Assembly (NCBI GenBank): GCA_023388955.1
Contig: JAEWFH010000020.1
Location: 1-17,721 of the forward strand
DNA: 17,721 bases
Origin: Pseudomonadota bacterium
Lineage (GTDB): Bacteria > Pseudomonadota > Gammaproteobacteria > Xanthomonadales > Xanthomonadaceae
Direction: 5' to 3'
The translations under genes and the position numbers were made by a program. Positions 6,629-14,611 of the stretch are shown one piece after another. Every line of letters starts with the position of its first letter. Position 1 is the stretch's first letter. The notes beneath the pieces were generated by a model. It ran no database searches and was not told the origin of the DNA. It worked only from the letters and a program-made list of their open reading frames with translations.

Positions 6629-7507
6629 TCAGAACAACAGCGCCGACATCTTCCGGCGGTAGCGGCCTACCAGTTCCGCGTCGTCGATGACGCGGAAGGC
6701 GTCGATCAGGGCCTTGCGCGGCAGCCCGCCTTCGAAGTCGCGGTCCCGGCGGAGCATCTCGATGAACTGCTCCAGCGCCGCCTCGGCATCGCCGGCCAGC
6801 AGCTGGCGCACGCCGAGCAGGTGGCGGGCATGCAGGTCGTCGCCGTTGGCGCTGATCGCCTGCTCCAGCGCGGCGGCAGGCGGTGCGTCGCCGAGCGCGG
6901 TCGCGAAGCCCAGGCGTGCACGCGCATTGCGGGTCCGGTCATCGGTCGCCAGGTTGGCCGGCAGGGTGTCCAGCAGCTGCGACGCTTCGGTGGAGTCACC
7001 GGTCTGCAGCAGGGCCAGCGCGAGGTCCAGCCGGAGCTCGGCGTCGTCGGGGGCCGCGGCGGTCTCGCCGCGCAGCCGGGCGACTTCCTGGTGGGGATCG
7101 GCTGGCGGCGCGGGTTCGTCCGACTGCGCTTCTCCCGGCGGGACTCGCAGCGGTTCGATGCCGTTGCGCTGCAGCATCTCGCGGATCGCGCCCTCCGGCA
7201 CCACGCCGGGGAAACCATCGAGCACTTCCCCGCCCTTGAGCAGGAACACGGTCGGGATCGAACGCACCTGGAACGCCGCCGCGATCTGCGGTTCCGCGTC
7301 CACGTCGACCTTCGCCAGCACGAAGCCGCCGTTGTACTCGGCGGCCAGCTTCTCCAGGACCGGGGCCAGCTGCTTGCACGGCCCGCACCACCCGGCCCAG
7401 AAGTCGACCAGCACCGGTACCTGCATCGAGCGCTGCAGGACCTCGGCCTCGAACGCCTCGGTGGTGATGTCGACGATGTGCGGCGAAGGGGTGGTGTCGG
7501 GGGTCAT
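6629..7507 (-). CDS. cnoX: CnoX/YbbN-type chaperedoxin (thioredoxin domain plus TPR-like domain)
   Basis: 292 residues. An N-terminal thioredoxin fold (about 10-115) has the active site WCGPC (C41 and C44), the cis-proline motif SIPT (P85) and VDVDAEPQIAAAF. The C-terminal half (about 140-290) is helical with TPR-like repeats, as in YbbN/CnoX. In this family the protein holds unfolded clients and hands them to GroEL or DnaK during oxidative stress. E. coli CnoX has lost the first Cys of the pair; here both are present, so thiol-disulfide exchange activity is likely. No signal peptide: cytoplasmic. The ATG at 7507 starts just before the domain; only a weak AGG Shine-Dalgarno is visible. It is 63 bp downstream of the diguanylate cyclase gene. 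The alternative name would be a generic thioredoxin. Confidence 0.9.
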   Translation of the reverse strand: MTPDTTPSPHIVDITTEAFEAEVLQRSMQVPVLVDFWAGWCGPCKQLAPVLEKLAAEYNGGFVLAKVDVDAEPQIAAAFQVRSIPTVFLLKGGEVLDGFPGVVPEGAIREMLQRNGIEPLRVPPGEAQSDEPAPPADPHQEVARLRGETAAAPDDAELRLDLALALLQTGDSTEASQLLDTLPANLATDDRTRNARARLGFATALGDAPPAAALEQAISANGDDLHARHLLGVRQLLAGDAEAALEQFIEMLRRDRDFEGGLPRKALIDAFRVIDDAELVGRYRRKMSALLF

Positions 7508-7570
7508 CAGGTGGCCTGCATGCGGGTTCCGTGGCGAGATGGTGCCGCGCGGGGAGGATTGCAAGGCCGG

Positions 7571-9250
7571 TCAGCCCGCCAGCACGCGGTTGCGCCCCTG
7601 CTGCTTGGCGCGGTAGAGCCGTGCGTCGGCACAGGCAAGCAGGTCTCCGGGGGTTTCGCCCGCGGCGGGGGCGGTGGCCACGCCGATGGAGGCGGTGGCC
7701 GGGCCGAACTCCTGCCGCAGGTACATCACGGTGGCCTCGCCGATCGCTTCCCGGATCTCCTCGGCGCGGGCCACGGCCATGGCCTGGTCCGCCTCCGGCA
7801 GGACCACGGTGAACTCCTCGCCGCCGTACCGGCAGGCGATGTCCTCGCCCCGGGTCAGCGAAGCGAGCACCTCGCCGACCTTCTGCAGCAGCGCGTCTCC
7901 GGCCGGATGCCCGTGCTCGTCGTTGAAGCGCTTGAAGTGGTCGATGTCCAGCATCAGCACCGACAGCGGCATTCCCCGGCGCTGGCAGCGCGCCAGCTCC
8001 CGCGCGAGGCTGGCTTCCAGGTAGCGGCGGTTGAACAGCCCGGTCAGCGGGTCGCGCAGGGACTGCTGGCGCAGGGTCTCGCGCAGCTGCAGGTTGACCA
8101 TGGCCAGGCTGAGCTGCTCGCCCACCGCCTCCAGCAGCGCGGTGGCGTTGTCGGTGGGACTGGCGGCGTGGCTGGCGCTCGCGTGGAGCACGCCCAGCGA
8201 GGTGCCCTGGGCGACCAGGGGAACGCACAGGGTCCAGATACCCCCGGTGTCCGCGTCGCGGGCAACGTGCCGGCACATCACGTGTCCGTGCTGGTCCCCG
8301 GTGCGGTAGGGCTGTCCCCGGCGAAGCGACCAGCAATCGTCCGGGGTCAGCAGGTCGGCGCTTGCGACTGCAGGCGTGCCGAAGGTCGCCACGGCCTCGG
8401 CCAGGTTCTGCGAGGCGCGCAGCGCATAGAACTGCCCGCCCACGCCCGGCAGCAGGCGCTCGAGCAGGCCGGTGGTGAGTTCCAGGGCCTCGTCCAGGCC
8501 CTGGCAGCTCTGCAGCATGCCGGTGTACCCGCCCAGCGCGCGGTGCTGCTCGGTGACCCGGTCGCGCTCCCCCAGGGAGGATTCCATCTCGGCGATGGCC
8601 TCGCGCGCCTCGCGCTCGAGCCTGCGCGCGCGCCGGTTCTCCCGTACCAGGCCCTGCAGCAACATGCCGATCGCCAGCATCGGCAGCACGATCCCGAGCA
8701 CGACGAAGACCGTGAGCCGGGTGGCGCGCTCGTTGATCACTGCACGGCGTTCGGCGAGGAGCTGTTCCTCGACCTCGCGGATGCGCGACGCGACCTCGCG
8801 GGCGCGCGCCGTGCCGCCGGTATTCACGTCCGCCGCAAGCGCCCTGTCGGAATCCACGCCGCCTGGCTCTCCGGACGCGAGCCGTGACAATTCCGCGAGC
8901 CGCTGGTCGAGGAGGCTCCGCCATTGCCCGATGCGCCGGGATTGCGCCGGATTGTCCCGGGTGAGTTCGGCCAGGCGGTCCGCGTACTGGTTTGCCTGCG
9001 GCACCAGCTCCCGGAACTCCGCATACAGTGCGGGTGACCCGGTACGGCGGTAACCGCGTGCGGCGCTTTCCGCGCTGCGCAGGTGGCCCTGGGTGCTGTG
9101 GAGTGCCAGCAGCACGCGATACGAGTGCTCCACCCGGTCCACGCCACGGCGCAGTTCGGCCAGTCCCCATGCGGTCGCCACGCCCACCATCGCCAGCAGG
9201 GCCACGGCAACCACGAACGCGGGATATCGAAGAGGCCTCAGCCGGGACAT
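7571..9250 (-). CDS. Membrane diguanylate cyclase (CHASE3-like, GAF, GGDEF)
   Basis: 559 residues. TM1 (9-31) and TM2 (179-202) bracket a helical periplasmic region of the CHASE3 type. A short coiled coil follows, then a GAF-like domain (about 251-386), then a GGDEF domain (396-559). DPLTGLFNRRYLE opens the GGDEF domain, DIDHFKRFND follows, and the active site is GGEEF (476-480). An RxxD inhibitory site (R467-D470) lies five residues before it, so synthesis of cyclic di-GMP from two GTP with product inhibition is expected. No EAL domain is present. Input signals are probably sensed by both the periplasmic and GAF regions; ligands are unknown. The ATG at 9250 starts just before TM1, with GGAG about 10 nt upstream. 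The gene is divergent from leuS, sharing a 115-bp intergenic region. Confidence 0.93.
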   Translation of the reverse strand: MSRLRPLRYPAFVVAVALLAMVGVATAWGLAELRRGVDRVEHSYRVLLALHSTQGHLRSAESAARGYRRTGSPALYAEFRELVPQANQYADRLAELTRDNPAQSRRIGQWRSLLDQRLAELSRLASGEPGGVDSDRALAADVNTGGTARAREVASRIREVEEQLLAERRAVINERATRLTVFVVLGIVLPMLAIGMLLQGLVRENRRARRLEREAREAIAEMESSLGERDRVTEQHRALGGYTGMLQSCQGLDEALELTTGLLERLLPGVGGQFYALRASQNLAEAVATFGTPAVASADLLTPDDCWSLRRGQPYRTGDQHGHVMCRHVARDADTGGIWTLCVPLVAQGTSLGVLHASASHAASPTDNATALLEAVGEQLSLAMVNLQLRETLRQQSLRDPLTGLFNRRYLEASLARELARCQRRGMPLSVLMLDIDHFKRFNDEHGHPAGDALLQKVGEVLASLTRGEDIACRYGGEEFTVVLPEADQAMAVARAEEIREAIGEATVMYLRQEFGPATASIGVATAPAAGETPGDLLACADARLYRAKQQGRNRVLAG

Positions 9251-9281
9251 GCGCGCGGTCTCCAGTCCGGTACCGGGCGCG

Positions 9282-9287
9282 AGTGTA
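9282..9287 (-). promoter_or_regulatory. Candidate -10 element (TACACT) for the diguanylate cyclase gene
   Basis: TACACT on the minus strand begins 37 nt upstream of the ATG at 9250. The context GCTACACTCGCGCC resembles the rsfS site. A -35 element is not recognisable. Confidence 0.38.
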
Positions 9288-9330
9288 GCGGAGCAGTGTG
9301 CATGCATGGCGGCCCAGCCTCGCGCTGGGG

Positions 9331-9336
9331 TAGGCT
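9331..9336 (+). promoter_or_regulatory. Candidate -10 element (TAGGCT) for leuS
   Basis: TAGGCT begins 35 nt before the chosen GTG start of leuS, matching the spacing of the other candidate sites here. The match to TATAAT is modest and no -35 is seen. Confidence 0.25.
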
Positions 9337-9365
9337 TTCCGGTCCCCCGTCGCCGTGTGCCCGCC

Positions 9366-12131
9366 GTGTCCAGCCAAGCCCCCGTCCCCTCCAGCCACCA
9401 CGATCCGCATGGCTACGAGCCGCATGCGCTGGAAGCCGCCGCGCAGCGCTTCTGGGACGAAACCCGCGCCTTCGAAGTGACCGAGGACCCGGCGCGGCCC
9501 AAGTACTACTGCCTGTCGATGCTGCCGTACCCCTCCGGGGCGCTGCACATGGGCCACGTGCGCAACTACACCATCGGCGACGTGATCAGCCGCCACAAGC
9601 GCATGTGTGGCTACAACGTGCTGCAGCCGATGGGCTGGGACGCCTTCGGCCTGCCGGCCGAGAACGCCGCCATCAAGAACCACACCGCTCCGGCCAGGTG
9701 GACCCGCGAGAACATCGCCCACATGCGCGGGCAGCTGCAGCAGATGGGCTATGCGATCGACTGGTCGCGCGAGTTCGCCACCTGCGACCCGGACTACTAC
9801 GTCCACGAGCAGCGCATGTTCGTGCGGCTGATGAAGAAGGGCCTGGCCTACCGCAAGAACTCGGTCGTCAACTGGGACCCGGTGGACCAGACCGTGCTGG
9901 CCAACGAGCAGGTGATCGACGGGCGCGGCTGGCGCACCGGCGCGCTGGTGGAAAAGCGCGAGATCCCGCAGTGGTTCCTGAAGATCACCGTTTACGCCCA
10001 GGAGCTGCTGGACGGGCTGGACGCACTCGACGGCTGGCCCGACGCGGTCAAGACCATGCAGCGCAACTGGATTGGCCGTTCGGAAGGCCTCGAGATCCGC
10101 TTCGACGTGCGCGATCCCGACGGCAATGCCACGGACCCGGTCACGGTGTTCACCACCCGCCCGGACACCCTGATGGGGGTGACCTACCTGTCGGTCGCCG
10201 CCGAGCATCCGCTGGCCGTGGCCGGCGCGCGCGGCAGCGACGAGGTGGCGGCCTTCGTCGCCGAGCTGCGCAAGGGCGGGGTCACCGAGGCCGAGCTGGA
10301 GACCCAGGAAAAGCGTGGCATGTTCACCGGCCACTACGCCCTCCACCCCGTCACCGGGGAGGAGCTGCCGGTGTTCGTGGCCAACTTCGTGCTGATGAAC
10401 TACGGCACCGGCGCGGTGATGGCGGTGCCGGCGCACGATGCCCGCGACTGGGAGTTCGCCCACGCCCACGGCCTGCCGATGAAGCCGGTGGTCGCCTCGC
10501 CGGCGGTGCGCGATGCGCTGCACGAGATGCGCCGCGACGTGGCCGGCAACGCCGACCCGATGTCCACTGCGCTCGGCAAGTCCGGGACGCTGGATGCCTA
10601 CGACACCGGTGCGGCGGTGCAGGTGGTGGAGGACTTCATCGCCGCCATCCACGGGCAGGGCGCGCATACCGAGCGCGGCACGCTGTTCAACTCCGGCGAG
10701 TTCGACGGCCTCGACTTCGACCAGGCCTTCGATGCGATCGCCGCCCGGCTGGAAGCCGATGGCCGCGCCACCCGCAAGGTCAACTTCCGCCTGCGCGACT
10801 GGGGTGTCAGCCGCCAGCGCTACTGGGGTTGCCCGATCCCGGTGATCTACTGCGACGCTTGCGGTGCGGTGCCGGTGCCGGAAGACCAGCTGCCGGTGGT
10901 GCTGCCTGAGGACGTGGAGTTCAGCGGCGTCGCCTCGCCGATCAAGTCCGACCCGGACTGGCGCAAGACCTCCTGCCCGCAGTGCGGCGGCGCGGCCGAG
11001 CGCGAGACGGACACCTTCGACACCTTCATGGAGTCCAGCTGGTACTACGCCCGCTACACCTCGCCCGGTGCCGCGCAGCAGGTCGATGGGCGCGCCAACC
11101 ACTGGTTGCCGGTCGACCAGTACATCGGCGGCATCGAGCACGCGATCCTGCACCTGCTGTACTTCCGCTTCTACCACCGCCTCCTGCGCGACGAAGGGCT
11201 GGTGGCGACCGACGAGCCGGCGCGCAACCTGTTCACCCAGGGCATGGTCGTGGCGGAGACGTTCTACCGCGAAGGCCCGAACGGTTCGAAGGAATGGATC
11301 AGTCCGGCCGAGGTGGACGTGCAGCGTGACGAGCGCGGCCGCATCAGCGGTGCGACCCTGCGCGCCGACGGTCGTCCGGTGCATGTCGGCCACGTCGAGA
11401 AGATGTCCAAGTCCAAGAACAACGGCGTGGACCCGCGGGTGATGGTCGAGCGCTACGGGGCCGACACCGTCCGCCTGTTCTCGATGTTCGCCGCCCCGCC
11501 GGAGCTGTCGCTGGAGTGGAACGAGTCGGGCGTGGAAGGCATGGCGCGGTTCCTGCGCCGGTTCTGGCGCGAGGTCCACGCCCATGCCGCCGGCTCCGCC
11601 CCGCAGCCGCTGGACACCGCCGCGCTCGAACCGGCGCACAAGACCCTGCGCCGCCAGCTGCACCAGGCGATCACCAAGGTCGGCGACGACTATGGCCGCC
11701 GCCATGCCTTCAACACCGCGATCGCGGCGCTGATGGAGCTGCTCAACCACGTTTCGCGCTTCAACGACGAAAGCGCGCAGGGCAGGGCGGTCAAGCGCGA
11801 GGCGCTGGAGGCCATGGTGCTGATGCTCAACCCGGTCACGCCGCACACCAGCCACGCGCTGTGGCAGGCGCTGGGGCACCCCGAGACGCTGCTGGAGGCC
11901 CTGCCGTTCCCGAAGCCGGACCCGTCCGCGCTGGAAATGGACGCGGTGACCCTGGCGGTGCAGGTCAACGGCAAGCTGCGCGGCACCATCCAGGTGCCGG
12001 CCGGGGCGGGCCGCGAGGAGGCCGAGGCCGCCGCGCTGGCCGAGCCGAACGTGGCGAAGTTCCTGGACGGGCTCACCGTGCGCAAGGTGATCGTGGTCCC
12101 GGGCAAGATCGTCAACATCGTCGCCGCCTGA
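9366..12131 (+). CDS. leuS: Leucine--tRNA ligase
   Basis: 921-residue class I aminoacyl-tRNA synthetase that charges tRNA-Leu. Signatures: YYCLSMLPYPSG with HMGH (61-64), the CP1 editing domain with TTRPDT (263-268) and AHDARD (356-361), a zinc-binding-type insertion with CDACG and CPQCG, and KMSKS (679-683). The C-terminal tRNA-binding domain closes with VRKVIVVPGKIVNIVAA. The GTG at 9366 was chosen because homology begins soon after it; there is no suitable ATG in the conserved region, and the next upstream ATG (9306) would add 20 residues unlike the family. No strong Shine-Dalgarno precedes the GTG. The protein is slightly longer than the E. coli enzyme because of its N-terminal Ser/Pro/His-rich lead. 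It heads the lptE-holA-nadD cluster. Confidence 0.97.
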   Translation: MSSQAPVPSSHHDPHGYEPHALEAAAQRFWDETRAFEVTEDPARPKYYCLSMLPYPSGALHMGHVRNYTIGDVISRHKRMCGYNVLQPMGWDAFGLPAENAAIKNHTAPARWTRENIAHMRGQLQQMGYAIDWSREFATCDPDYYVHEQRMFVRLMKKGLAYRKNSVVNWDPVDQTVLANEQVIDGRGWRTGALVEKREIPQWFLKITVYAQELLDGLDALDGWPDAVKTMQRNWIGRSEGLEIRFDVRDPDGNATDPVTVFTTRPDTLMGVTYLSVAAEHPLAVAGARGSDEVAAFVAELRKGGVTEAELETQEKRGMFTGHYALHPVTGEELPVFVANFVLMNYGTGAVMAVPAHDARDWEFAHAHGLPMKPVVASPAVRDALHEMRRDVAGNADPMSTALGKSGTLDAYDTGAAVQVVEDFIAAIHGQGAHTERGTLFNSGEFDGLDFDQAFDAIAARLEADGRATRKVNFRLRDWGVSRQRYWGCPIPVIYCDACGAVPVPEDQLPVVLPEDVEFSGVASPIKSDPDWRKTSCPQCGGAAERETDTFDTFMESSWYYARYTSPGAAQQVDGRANHWLPVDQYIGGIEHAILHLLYFRFYHRLLRDEGLVATDEPARNLFTQGMVVAETFYREGPNGSKEWISPAEVDVQRDERGRISGATLRADGRPVHVGHVEKMSKSKNNGVDPRVMVERYGADTVRLFSMFAAPPELSLEWNESGVEGMARFLRRFWREVHAHAAGSAPQPLDTAALEPAHKTLRRQLHQAITKVGDDYGRRHAFNTAIAALMELLNHVSRFNDESAQGRAVKREALEAMVLMLNPVTPHTSHALWQALGHPETLLEALPFPKPDPSALEMDAVTLAVQVNGKLRGTIQVPAGAGREEAEAAALAEPNVAKFLDGLTVRKVIVVPGKIVNIVAA

Positions 12132-12179
12132 GCCGTGCCACCCTTGCCGGCCCCGGCATTCCGCCCCGAGACTGCACGC

Positions 12180-12866
12180 ATGACCCGATCCCCGCTGCGA
12201 CTCCTCTTCCTGGCCACGCTGGTGTTGGCCCTGTCCGCCTGTGGCTTCCAGCTTCGCGACGCGCTGGTGCTGCCCCCGGACCTGGACCCGGTGATGGTCA
12301 AGTCGCGCGACCGCTACAGCCCGCTGGCGGATTCGCTCGCGCAGTCGCTGGTGCGCGCCGGCGCGGAACCGGCGGCGGAGGACGACCCCGCGCCGGCGGT
12401 GCTCGACCTGCTCGCCGAGCGCTGGGGCGACACTCCGATCAGCGTCGATTCGCGCGGACGCGCGCAGGAGTTCAGCCTGCGCTATGCGGTGGTGTTCGAG
12501 CTGCGCAACGGCGACGGCACGGTGCTGGTGCCGCAGCAGGCGATTGAACTCTCGCGTGACTACATCTCGGTGCCAAGCGACGCATTTGGCACGGAAGGCG
12601 AGCGGGACATCCTGGTGCGCGAGATGCGCCGCGAGATGGCCGCCGCGGTGCTGCGCCGGGTCGGCGCCGTCTCCCGTGGCGACCGGATGATCGGGCCGGA
12701 CCCGTTCTCGGGCACCACCGATGCCGCCGAGGCGGCGATGGAGGCGGCCGCCGCGCTGCCACCGCCGGCCAGCGCCGAAGAAGCCGATGGCACCGAAGGG
12801 GCAGGCAAGCCCGCCGATACCGGTACGGAGCCGGCAGCGGAGCCGATTCCCGACCCGGTCCGCTGA
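12180..12866 (+). CDS. lptE: LPS-assembly lipoprotein LptE
   Basis: 228-residue outer-membrane lipoprotein that plugs the LptD barrel and helps deliver LPS to the cell surface. The signal peptide runs to residue 20, with lipobox LSAC (C21) followed by the family's CGFQLR start. The core (about 22-170) has RYSPLADSLAQSL and ERWGDTPISVDSRGRAQEFSLRY, typical of xanthomonad LptE. Residues 172-228 form a low-complexity Ala/Pro/Glu tail not expected of the core fold. The ATG at 12180 starts the signal peptide; only weak GAG lies upstream. The gene starts 48 bp after leuS and ends one base before the holA ATG (TGAGATG), suggesting translational coupling. Position between leuS and holA is conserved in gammaproteobacteria. 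Confidence 0.93.
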   Translation: MTRSPLRLLFLATLVLALSACGFQLRDALVLPPDLDPVMVKSRDRYSPLADSLAQSLVRAGAEPAAEDDPAPAVLDLLAERWGDTPISVDSRGRAQEFSLRYAVVFELRNGDGTVLVPQQAIELSRDYISVPSDAFGTEGERDILVREMRREMAAAVLRRVGAVSRGDRMIGPDPFSGTTDAAEAAMEAAAALPPPASAEEADGTEGAGKPADTGTEPAAEPIPDPVR

Positions 12867-12867
12867 G

Positions 12868-13908
12868 ATGGATTCCACGCCGGAACAGCTCGCCGCGCGG
12901 GTCGCCGGGGGGCCGTTGCAGGCGGCCTACCTGATCGCCGGTCCGGAGACGCTGCGGGTGCTGGAGGCGGCCGACGCGGTGCGGGCCGCGGCGCGCGCAC
13001 AGGGCATCGGCGAACGCGAGGTGTTCGAGTTCGACGGCCGTTCCGGCGAGGAGGACTGGGACCGGCTGGAGGCCAGTTTCGCCGCCCCCGGGCTGTTCTC
13101 CAGCCGCAGGTTGCTGGAACTGGTCCTGCCGTCGGGCAAGCCGGGCAAGCGCGGCATCGATGTGCTGGTCCGCTATGCCGCCGCACCGCCTCCGGACGTG
13201 GTGCTGATGGTCACCTGCAACGAGTGGAGCAAGCGCCACGAGGGCAAGTGGAGCGATGCGCTCGCCGGCGCTGGCGCCAGGGCGATCGCCTGGGAGGTCA
13301 AGCCGCACGAGTTGTCGGGCTGGGTCTCGCAACGCCTGCGCGCGCGCGGGCTGAAGGCGAGCCAGGACGCCGTGCAGCAGCTGGTCGACCGCATCTCCGG
13401 GAACCTGCTCGCCGCGGCCCAGGAAATCGACAAGCTGGCCCTGCTGGCCGGGGATGGCGAACTCGATGCCGCCCGCATGCAGGACCTGGTTGCCGACGCG
13501 GCGCGCTTCGACGTGTTCCGGCTGGCCGAGGCCACCCTCAACGGGCAGGCGGCGCAGGTGTCGCGGATCCTCGCCGGACTGCGCGCGGAGGGCGAGGCGA
13601 TCCCGGCCCTGGTGCCGATCCTGGCCCGCGAGCTGCAGACCTGCGCCGCGCTGGCGCGGGCGGGGCGGGCCAACCTGGCCGCCGAGTTCAAGTCCCGCGG
13701 CATCTGGCGTGCCCGCGAGGCCGCCTACCGGCGTGCGCTGGAGCGGCACCCGGCCGGCCACTGGGACGCGTTCGTCTCACGGCTGGGCGAGGTCGACCGC
13801 ATCGGCAAGGGGCGCATGGCCGGCGACCCGTGGATCGTGCTGGAGCGGTTGCTGCTGGCGGTCTCCGAGCGCAGCGCCGGCCGCCTGCTCGCGCGTGCCG
13901 ATGCCTGA
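12868..13908 (+). CDS. holA: DNA polymerase III delta subunit
   Basis: 346-residue clamp-loader subunit; delta opens the beta sliding clamp as part of the gamma/tau complex at the replication fork. The N-terminal domain opens with AYLIAGPETLRVLEAADAVR, equivalent to the family's degenerate AAA+ start without a working Walker A. The middle has FSSRRLLEL (the beta-clamp contact region), then the EIDKLALL helix and the C-terminal collar helices with RFDVFRLAEATLNG. Length is normal for HolA. The ATG at 12868 follows the lptE stop after one base. The 3' end overlaps nadD by 8 nt, so lptE, holA and nadD are probably translated from one message. Confidence 0.95.
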   Translation: MDSTPEQLAARVAGGPLQAAYLIAGPETLRVLEAADAVRAAARAQGIGEREVFEFDGRSGEEDWDRLEASFAAPGLFSSRRLLELVLPSGKPGKRGIDVLVRYAAAPPPDVVLMVTCNEWSKRHEGKWSDALAGAGARAIAWEVKPHELSGWVSQRLRARGLKASQDAVQQLVDRISGNLLAAAQEIDKLALLAGDGELDAARMQDLVADAARFDVFRLAEATLNGQAAQVSRILAGLRAEGEAIPALVPILARELQTCAALARAGRANLAAEFKSRGIWRAREAAYRRALERHPAGHWDAFVSRLGEVDRIGKGRMAGDPWIVLERLLLAVSERSAGRLLARADA

Positions 13909-14569
13909 ACCGTTGCTGCCGCTACGGCTGTTCTACGGCGGGACCTTCGATCCGTTCCACTGCGGCCACCTGGCCATCGCCCGCCACGCCCGCCACCGCC
14001 TGGGCGTGGAAGTCCGGCTGATGCCCGCCGCCGATCCGCCGCACCGCCCGCCACCGGGCGCCGGGGCAGGTGACCGGGTACGCATGCTGCAGCTGGGAAT
14101 CGAAGGCGAGCCGGGGCTGGTGGCGGACCTGCGCGAACTCGGGCGCAGCGCGCCCTCCTGGACCGTGGACACCCTGCGCGAACTGCGGGCCGGGCCGGAA
14201 GCGCTCGAGCCGGTGGCATTGCTGGTCGGCGCCGACAGCCTGCACGGGCTGGCCGGCTGGAAGGAGTGGCGCGAATTGCTGGAGCTCACGCACTTCGTGG
14301 TCGCCGCACGCCCCGGGCTGGAGCTGGGCGAGGGCCTGGTGCCGGAATTGCACGCCGCGCTGGAAGGGCGCTGGACCAGCGAAGCCGATGACCTGCGGCG
14401 CTCGCCGGGCGGCCGCGTGTTCCGCCTTGAACAGCCCCTGCACCCGGTCTCGGCCACCCAGGTGCGGAGGCGGATCGGCGAAGGCGGGGACTGGCGGTCG
14501 CTCGTCCCGCCCGCAGTGGCCGACTACATTGCCCGTCACGGACTGTATGCGCCGGGGCGCTCAGGCTGA
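13901..14569 (+). CDS. nadD: Nicotinate-nucleotide adenylyltransferase
   Basis: 222-residue NadD, which adenylates nicotinate mononucleotide with ATP to give nicotinate adenine dinucleotide in NAD biosynthesis. The nucleotidyltransferase signature GGTFDPFHCGH (13-23) carries the HxGH histidines H20 and H23. VGADS (109-113) and the C-terminal SATQVR (194-199, equivalent to SxTxxR) bind ATP. The ATG at 13901 lies inside the holA 3' end, an 8-nt overlap, and puts the GG motif at the expected distance from the start. An in-frame extension upstream is only the shadow of holA. It ends 42 bp before rsfS, where a separate -10-like site appears. Confidence 0.95.
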   Translation: MPEPLLPLRLFYGGTFDPFHCGHLAIARHARHRLGVEVRLMPAADPPHRPPPGAGAGDRVRMLQLGIEGEPGLVADLRELGRSAPSWTVDTLRELRAGPEALEPVALLVGADSLHGLAGWKEWRELLELTHFVVAARPGLELGEGLVPELHAALEGRWTSEADDLRRSPGGRVFRLEQPLHPVSATQVRRRIGEGGDWRSLVPPAVADYIARHGLYAPGRSG

Positions 14570-14575
14570 GTCCGG

Positions 14576-14581
14576 TACAAT
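14576..14581 (+). promoter_or_regulatory. Candidate -10 element (TACAAT) for rsfS-rlmH
   Basis: TACAAT in the nadD-rsfS gap begins 36 nt before the rsfS start codon. The flank GGTACAATTCGCGCC resembles the other -10 candidates. No good -35 at 17 bp. It would allow rsfS and rlmH to be expressed apart from the leuS cluster. Confidence 0.48.
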
Positions 14582-14611
14582 TCGCGCCCCCCGAAGGAAA
14601 CGGAACCACCC

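Noticed and set aside
6143..8887. 914-codon plus-strand frame antisense to the hotdog, thioredoxin and cyclase genes
   Set aside because: It runs across three clearly coding genes and their gaps and shows no protein family features.
9306..9365. ATG at 9306 as the leuS start
   Set aside because: It adds 20 residues unlike LeuS N-termini and would lie upstream of the -10-like site at 9331. It remains possible because GGAG lies some 12 nt before it.
6996..12878. A 1960-codon open frame on the minus strand, running antisense to leuS and lptE and through the cyclase and thioredoxin genes in another frame
   Set aside because: Its translation is Arg/Ala/Gly/His-rich with no domain, and it opposes leuS and other certain genes. 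Long shadow frames are common in DNA this GC-rich.
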